Below, piece by piece: positions 38,915-43,729 of a stretch of DNA of 43,729 nt. How positions within the stretch are numbered: position 1 is the first letter of the stretch; every line of letters starts with the position of its first letter. Below the pieces are notes generated by a model. The model was given only the letters and a program-made list of their open reading frames with translations. It was not told the DNA's origin and searched no databases. Source of the stretch: a virus; the IMG/VR virus record IMGVR_UViG_3300028025_002547, positions 1 through 43,729 of that record; one strand, given 5' to 3'. Position numbers and translations under genes: made by a program.

Positions 38915-39277
38915 TTAATTACCTGAAACTGAACCGCTAGCGGTAATAGCACCCGCAGATGAAATGGTAACAATTGTTGTTGCACCGTATTTAATTAAAA
39001 GGTTACCACCTGATTCAATTATTGAAAAATTTGTTGCTACTAAACTAGGTGCTGAACCCGTAATGTTAATACCCCATGTACCTGATGCGCCTGTTCCTGT
39101 AGGGCTAGGTACGTTTGTGCCTATTGTAAGACCAAGAGCTGTTCTTGCATCAGAGGGTGTTGCAGAATTTGTTCCACCTTTATTAACAGGAACTACGGCA
39201 TTTAATACAGTAGGAGGTACTTGACCTGAAGTATCAACTGAATTAGCAAAGTTTGCTAAATTAACTGCTTGTGTCAT
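38915..39277 (-). CDS. Tail fibre-associated protein, 120 aa
   Basis: The motif VNKGGTNSATPSDARTALGL is a common fibre repeat (NKGGTGATT...AR.NLG.). The remainder is beta-rich with a Gly/Ser end (ISSAGAITASGSVSGN), consistent with a short trimeric fibre segment that could join the long fibre upstream to the glycine-rich adhesin. Start overlaps the fibre gene end by 17 bases. Confidence 0.65.
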   Translation of the reverse strand: MTQAVNLANFANSVDTSGQVPPTVLNAVVPVNKGGTNSATPSDARTALGLTIGTNVPSPTGTGASGTWGINITGSAPSLVATNFSIIESGGNLLIKYGATTIVTISSAGAITASGSVSGN

Positions 39278-41417
39278 TTATCTGACCTTTCACTTGTAAA
39301 CGTAGTTCATCTATCTGATCTTGCATAATTTTAAACATATCTGCTATTGTTGGTTTTTGATCTATAACAACTGGCATGTCCATACCTAATACACCTGCAG
39401 CGCTTACTGATGAAGCTGAAGCTTCTCCATATTTATTAAACGAACAATATTGATAAGGTTGCCCTGCAATATTTAATGTACCTATTTCAGTTAAATTATA
39501 TGAAGTTGATGCTGATCCTGGAATTGAATAATCTGATGTAGGTCTTAATAACACACCATTAAGAAACATTAAATGTGAATTTCTAAAATATGGTGTTGGA
39601 AACACTACATTGTCAGATGATATAATTGTTTCAGTAATATTTTCACCAAATATAAGAACACTAGAAGTATTAAAGGAAAATGAAACTATATCACAATTAC
39701 CGCCATTAGATGCTGTTCTTAGTGTATATCCTTGCGCTGTTCCAAAATAATCATAATCACTATCAACAATTAAAATACCATTTATAAATAACAATTCAGA
39801 ACCATTAGCAGAAGTTGATGATATGTATGTTTGTCCATTTGTTAACGCAGAACTAGAAACTACAAAAGGAACTTTATCAGCAGAAGTTGCTCCATCAATT
39901 AAACGAATATAATATATTGCTATCTTATCATTTAATACACAAGCATCTGTAAAAGTTACTGTAGTTGAAGTCCTTGTATAGTCAGTTCCTGGTTTAAGAA
40001 ACATACCATTTCTAAATACTAATATTTGATTTGTTTGCGCATTAGAAAAAGTAAATACTGTTTGTCCTGATGTTGCAGTAGTAATCATTGAGCTAAACAA
40101 CACTTGATCAGCAGCTCCTGTTCTATATACTCTACCAAATTGGTCTACACCAATAGTTGATGTTGTAGTAATATCAATATCAAAACCACTTGTAGTTGAT
40201 CCTTGCCCATATGGTGTTAAATTAACATTAGTACTACCACTACTATTAGTATAATATGAAATATTACCATCAGTAGGACTTGTAATACTTGTAACAATGC
40301 TACCTGTTCTTTGATACATATCAATGTAATCAATTAAATCTGTTTGCGCAGATATGTTTTGCCAACCTGAATTGTCAGGAGCATTTTGAGTTAAACTAAA
40401 TTGAACTACGTTAGATGAATTAGTTCTTACCCACAAATTAACTTCAGTTAAAAATGTTCCACCAGCTGCAAAGAATGTATAGTTTGCAGGATTATTATCT
40501 ACTGTTAGTACATCAGAAGCTTGTAAGCCATAAAAAGTTTTACCTGAAGGATTATTACTAATACTTGTTCCTGTAATACTAGTAGCATATTGTACTAATA
40601 GATATCTATAAGGCGACTCAATAATAAGAGGTTCTTCAGATATAATCCCAATAGTGTCTACTGTACCTAAGGTTGATACATCTAAGTTAAGTACATCACC
40701 TTTATATTCAATGTAACCTAACGGTCTTGTTTGAGCAGGTAACACATCAATGTTACGTCCACCGTATGATCTATAGTATAATTCATATGTAGTTCCAAAA
40801 GTAAAAGGAGACCAATCAAACAATGTTGGGTCTACTGAAATAGAACCATCAGTACTTGTATATATACCATAATAAGTTTTGTTTGTAGGTGTTGTAGATA
40901 AACCTGTACCTACAGAATCATCTGCATATCTAATAATTAAATACTGATTAAATACTGCAGAAGGATTATCTAAGTCAATAGATCTTTGAGGAACAATTCT
41001 CCATTGTCTACTCTCGTCAGGAGCTTCTGTAGATACTGCAAATGTTGCAAATCGTCCACCAGTAGTAGCTACCCATAATACTTTACTAATACCAAATCCA
41101 CCATCAGCTACTTCAAACCAAGAATATGCTGCTGGATTAGTACTTTCAATAACAGTATCATCATTCCTTACGCCAAAATATGTTCTCAAATAAGGGTTGT
41201 CAGATATGTTTGTTCCTACTGCATCATCAGCATACTTAATATCAAGATACCTATAAAGATAACCAACAAGATTTCCTGAATTATCTGCTACTGAACCAGT
41301 GTTAGTATTAGTTGATACTACTGAGTTTGATGTACCAGAATTATTTTGGTAATCTAAGAATACCTGAGTTAAAAAGGAATTTAAATCCGTGTTATCCGTG
41401 ATAGGTGGATTAAGCAT
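39261..41417 (-). CDS. Tail fibre/appendage protein with two sets of internal repeats, 718 aa
   Basis: Residues about 50-360 contain three repeats of about 90 residues, each beginning YRYL[DL][IV]xYA...GT..S.NP and ending in a W[RQ][IN][IV] or similar segment. Residues about 430-650 contain three units with the pattern TNQILVFRNG..L.PG.DYT or variants (ELLFINGILIVDSDYDY; HLMFLNGVLLRPTSDYS), a motif known from fibre proteins. The end IADMFKIMQDQIDELRLQVKG is a coiled coil suited to trimer formation. N-terminal VFLDYQNN... may attach to the tail. Confidence 0.65.
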   Translation of the reverse strand: MLNPPITDNTDLNSFLTQVFLDYQNNSGTSNSVVSTNTNTGSVADNSGNLVGYLYRYLDIKYADDAVGTNISDNPYLRTYFGVRNDDTVIESTNPAAYSWFEVADGGFGISKVLWVATTGGRFATFAVSTEAPDESRQWRIVPQRSIDLDNPSAVFNQYLIIRYADDSVGTGLSTTPTNKTYYGIYTSTDGSISVDPTLFDWSPFTFGTTYELYYRSYGGRNIDVLPAQTRPLGYIEYKGDVLNLDVSTLGTVDTIGIISEEPLIIESPYRYLLVQYATSITGTSISNNPSGKTFYGLQASDVLTVDNNPANYTFFAAGGTFLTEVNLWVRTNSSNVVQFSLTQNAPDNSGWQNISAQTDLIDYIDMYQRTGSIVTSITSPTDGNISYYTNSSGSTNVNLTPYGQGSTTSGFDIDITTTSTIGVDQFGRVYRTGAADQVLFSSMITTATSGQTVFTFSNAQTNQILVFRNGMFLKPGTDYTRTSTTVTFTDACVLNDKIAIYYIRLIDGATSADKVPFVVSSSALTNGQTYISSTSANGSELLFINGILIVDSDYDYFGTAQGYTLRTASNGGNCDIVSFSFNTSSVLIFGENITETIISSDNVVFPTPYFRNSHLMFLNGVLLRPTSDYSIPGSASTSYNLTEIGTLNIAGQPYQYCSFNKYGEASASSVSAAGVLGMDMPVVIDQKPTIADMFKIMQDQIDELRLQVKGQINDTSS

Positions 41418-41418
41418 T

Positions 41419-42960
41419 TTATCTCCTATCTATTTGTTTAGAGTCAAGTGCCATAGTAGCTAAACGCCAATAGCCTGTAGTTGTTATTCTAAAATTCATT
41501 ACACGACCATATACTCTTGGGTCAACTTTATAACCTTGAGACTTATCATTGTTAGGCAAAAATGTAAATGTATCTTTTAAATTAGGATCATCTACTGACA
41601 AATCTACATTTTCTACGTAATTGTTTTGCCCTATTATTCTAACTGTAATGTTTGCATCATTAGGTACTTGATCAAAAATAGGATACACTGCGCTAATCAT
41701 TGTGCTACCTGATACATCACCTGTGTTTAATTTTTTCTTTTCAATATAAGAAGTATATGTTGCTAACGCTGAACCATTCCACATTAAATAATTACTATCT
41801 GTTACTAACGTTTGTGTTGAGTTAGTACACATGTATATTACTTCAGTTCCATATTGAAAAGCATTAGATACATTAGCAGGACCAGTAAATGCGTAAGTTA
41901 AAGAAGGTAATGTTCTTTTAGACCATGTATTATTTTTGTAATTAAACACTAAAGCTTCGTTACATACTGTAGAAGCACCTTTAGGAAAATTAATCCATAT
42001 TTCTTTGTAATAAGAATTTTTGGCTAAATGAACTTTATCAATATAACTTTTATTTAAATTACTAAAGAAATATTTTTTAATTCTAAAGTCAGCAATAGAT
42101 TCAATAGCTCCTGAACCGTTATGTGTGTATATATCATTACGATCAACAACAAAATGTTTACCATCAACTTCAATAACACAATCAGTATTTAAAATACCAT
42201 ATGATTTGCTGTATGGGGATACCCTAGTATTAGCTCCAATAGAAAGTATATTGATACAGTCAGAAGAATATATATACATATTTCCTCTTAGTTCACACAT
42301 ATCTAAGATAGGTGAAGTAGAACTTATTTCAAATTCATCTGCTGTGTCTGTTGTATATCCTGGTTGCCATACTTGTGGTATTGACCCTGTAGCTGCTTGA
42401 ACAGATATTCTAATTGTGCTAGGTGCATAAGTTAAAATACCACTTTGACTTAAAGTTAAATTAGCAGCTACTAATGAGTAACCTAATGATCTAATTACTT
42501 TAGCAGTTACTGTTAAACCCGCTACATAGTTCCATCCTGGTAATGGTTGAAATGCGTTATCAGCAGTAAGACTACCATACAAACAATACAATGGTGTAGT
42601 AGCGCCATTATTTAAAATAACAGCATAACCACCATTAAATAAAGTACCTTGCCAATCACTATTTGCATAAGACCCTGATCCACTAGAAAACATAGAAGAA
42701 GTATTTCCAGCAGCATCTACTCTAACTATGTTTCCATTTTTAGCAAATATATTATAACCCGTGTCTGGTCTTCTCCAATGAATTCCATAGTCAGGTGCAA
42801 TAGCAACAACTCTGGAAGTGGTTTCCCCAGTAGTTGCTTGTACAGCTTCGTCATCAAATCTTACATTTAATACGTCTGTAAAAGTGTTCATTGGTAGGAT
42901 CATAGGAGGCATATCTGCATTCCACCCACCCCTACCAAATTGTTCTATAGGTGTAGCCAT
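41419..42960 (-). CDS. Tail protein, P22 gp10-like (tail stabilisation or hub), 513 aa
   Basis: The protein opens MATPIEQFGRGGWNADMPPM followed by TFTDVLNVRFDDEAVQ, and ends VDPRVYGRVMNFRITTTGYWRLATMALD. The beta-rich middle (SPILDMCELRGNMYIYSSDCINIL...) suggests a propeller-like domain. This resembles phage proteins classed as tail stabilisation proteins; the assignment is moderate. Promoter P6 lies directly upstream on the - strand, so this gene heads the tail/ejection transcript. Start has AAAGGAAGAACTTA. Confidence 0.55.
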   Translation of the reverse strand: MATPIEQFGRGGWNADMPPMILPMNTFTDVLNVRFDDEAVQATTGETTSRVVAIAPDYGIHWRRPDTGYNIFAKNGNIVRVDAAGNTSSMFSSGSGSYANSDWQGTLFNGGYAVILNNGATTPLYCLYGSLTADNAFQPLPGWNYVAGLTVTAKVIRSLGYSLVAANLTLSQSGILTYAPSTIRISVQAATGSIPQVWQPGYTTDTADEFEISSTSPILDMCELRGNMYIYSSDCINILSIGANTRVSPYSKSYGILNTDCVIEVDGKHFVVDRNDIYTHNGSGAIESIADFRIKKYFFSNLNKSYIDKVHLAKNSYYKEIWINFPKGASTVCNEALVFNYKNNTWSKRTLPSLTYAFTGPANVSNAFQYGTEVIYMCTNSTQTLVTDSNYLMWNGSALATYTSYIEKKKLNTGDVSGSTMISAVYPIFDQVPNDANITVRIIGQNNYVENVDLSVDDPNLKDTFTFLPNNDKSQGYKVDPRVYGRVMNFRITTTGYWRLATMALDSKQIDRR

Positions 42961-42983
42961 TAAGTTCTTCCTTTGTTTTGTTT

Positions 42984-42999
42984 CCTATTAGGGGTCGTC
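42984..42999 (-). promoter_or_regulatory. Putative phage RNA polymerase promoter (P6), late block
   Basis: The - strand reads GACGACCCCTAATAGG, sharing the CCCCTAATAGG core but differing at three upstream positions from the consensus. It overlaps the stop codon of the endolysin gene and is 23 bases before the tail protein start. It is the only copy found in the - strand block. Confidence 0.6.
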
Positions 43000-43463
43000 T
43001 ACGGCTGTAAGCCTTTAAGATAAACTGTTTTACCATTCTGCTTTGTAGCAGTTAAACATTCACATTTGAGGTTATTAGGGTCATATGATACGTGTACCCA
43101 TCCTGAATCAGGAATACCTTGTGTGTAGAATTCAAGGATTAATTGAGTAAATTTAAAGTTGTCTTTAACATACTGGGCTAAGTCACCATTAGCTACACCA
43201 GTTACTTCAATATCAGCAGCCATACCTTTACAGTGATCTGATGTTTTAGATCCACCAACCGCAGCATTAGATTCAGGTGAACGATAAGCACTGTTAACTG
43301 TTACTTTACCATAATGATCTCTTACTGGTTGTAATACTTTTTCACATAATACTTTTAAGTTATTCAATGCGGTATCATCAGGGGTATTATTTAAGCCCAA
43401 GCGGGTAGCTGTCTCTGATTTAGTTAATTCTTTTAAAGAGAAGTTAGTGCTTAACTGGGTCAT
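42999..43463 (-). CDS. M15-family peptidase endolysin, 154 aa
   Basis: The pattern NFSLKELTKSETATRLGLNN..., VNSAYRSPESNAAVGGSKTSDH and KGMAADIEV with SGWVHVSYD is that of phage M15A peptidases. Zinc ligands His77, Asp84 and His124 are present. The enzyme cleaves peptide cross-links of peptidoglycan in lysis. No signal peptide is seen, so release requires a holin, which is not visible in the window. Start overlaps the preceding spanin gene by 20 bases. Confidence 0.8.
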   Translation of the reverse strand: MTQLSTNFSLKELTKSETATRLGLNNTPDDTALNNLKVLCEKVLQPVRDHYGKVTVNSAYRSPESNAAVGGSKTSDHCKGMAADIEVTGVANGDLAQYVKDNFKFTQLILEFYTQGIPDSGWVHVSYDPNNLKCECLTATKQNGKTVYLKGLQP

Positions 43464-43728
43464 TTAATTTATCCTTAATTTCATTATATTGACTAATACA
43501 AATATTTAATTTACGAATAGCACTATCACCTTCAGCTGTTATTGAGATAAGAGCTTCAGCAACTTGTCCGTTAAGTTCGGCTCGTGTTTCTCCTGGGTTA
43601 CTTCTATTGGAAGTGGAGGCATCTGAGGTGGTTGATACACTACAGTCGGGGGCTTTGGTGGTGACAGGAATGAACAACTTGCGTTCACCATTAGCAACGG
43701 CAATACGAAGATTAGTAATTTTCTTTTC
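43444..43728 (-). CDS. Rz-like spanin (i-spanin) fragment, cut by right edge
   Basis: The frame is open to the window end. The part seen reads ...NGERKLFIPVTTKAP, CSVSTTSDAS, TRAELNGQVAEALI, EGDSAIRKLNICISQYN and ends DPVKH. TRAELN...EGD.AI+.LN.CI.QYN is the end pattern of Rz-type lysis proteins, which bridge inner and outer membrane in Gram-negative hosts. The N-terminal membrane anchor would lie outside the window. An internal TTG at 43677 is not the true start. The call supports a Gram-negative host. Confidence 0.6.
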   Translation of the reverse strand, partial: EKKITNLRIAVANGERKLFIPVTTKAPDCSVSTTSDASTSNRSNPGETRAELNGQVAEALISITAEGDSAIRKLNICISQYNEIKDKLNDPVKH

Positions 43729-43729
43729 A

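Noticed and set aside
1-43729. Temperate lifestyle genes, anti-CRISPR, restriction-modification or toxin-antitoxin systems
   Set aside because: I found no integrase, repressor, methyltransferase or recognisable toxin. Several small early proteins could be anti-defence factors, but nothing in their sequence supports a specific claim.

Overview
The window looks like most of a strictly lytic, podovirus-type tailed phage genome. It is AT-rich, densely packed with many start/stop overlaps, and shows no integrase, repressor, plasmid or cellular genes. Two gene blocks converge. Genes from the left edge to about 23.85 kb run on the + strand (early genes, nucleotide metabolism, replication, transcription, tRNAs). 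Genes from about 43.7 kb down to 23.9 kb run on the - strand (lysis, tail, tail fibre, ejection proteins). They meet at a strong bidirectional terminator (23852-23889). Capsid, portal and large terminase genes are not visible and probably lie beyond the right edge. The host cannot be named from the sequence. The adenosylcobalamin (class II) ribonucleotide reductase and AT-rich composition recall marine or freshwater podoviruses, but that is inference.

Layout. 1-3.6 kb: very small early genes with intergenic hairpins and a 26-bp repeat. 3.6-4.2 kb: a very AT-rich segment beside a phage-type promoter (candidate origin) and one isolated - strand gene resembling a small terminase subunit. 4.2-11 kb: SSB, then about 25 small genes including a nucleoside deoxyribosyltransferase-like protein, DUF1281-, DUF6899- and DUF3310-like proteins and a GIY-YIG protein. 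11-19.7 kb: MazG-like protein, dCMP deaminase, zincin, family A DNA polymerase, 5'-3' exonuclease, GIY-YIG endonuclease, primase-helicase and a compact T7-type RNA polymerase. 19.7-23.85 kb: class II ribonucleotide reductase, thioredoxin, four tRNAs (Ile, Met/Ile2, Tyr, Arg) and a Dps-like ferritin. 23.9-36.5 kb (-): three giant virion proteins of 1208-1324 aa plus two small ones. 36.5-43.7 kb (-): GNAT-like protein, tandem 2OG-Fe(II) oxygenase, adhesin/fibre proteins, a tail protein, M15 endolysin and an Rz-like spanin.

Two observations stand out. First, the 1275-aa virion-block protein carries all four signature motifs of single-subunit RNA polymerases in the right order and with plausible spacing (DxxNR; D756; Kx3Rx7YG; IHDxxxTxP). 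The phage therefore appears to encode a second, probably virion-packaged, N4-like RNA polymerase besides its T7-type enzyme. Second, a conserved motif (consensus AGTTGTCCCCTAATAGG) occurs six times, each just upstream of a gene block on the matching strand, and ends like a T7 promoter (CTATAGGGA versus CTAATAGGGA). It is the best candidate promoter for the T7-type enzyme. The first 3.6 kb contain none of these motifs but do contain hairpins, including a 7-bp stem with a 3-nt loop. This suggests a model in which an injected RNA polymerase transcribes the early genes and the T7-type polymerase then takes over replication, tRNA and late genes.

Other points of interest are a nuclease-like (SNase-fold) head on the 1324-aa ejection protein, a degenerate tRNA-Ile, a structured non-coding segment inside the tRNA cluster, and a dual-coding overlap between the exonuclease and a GIY-YIG endonuclease.
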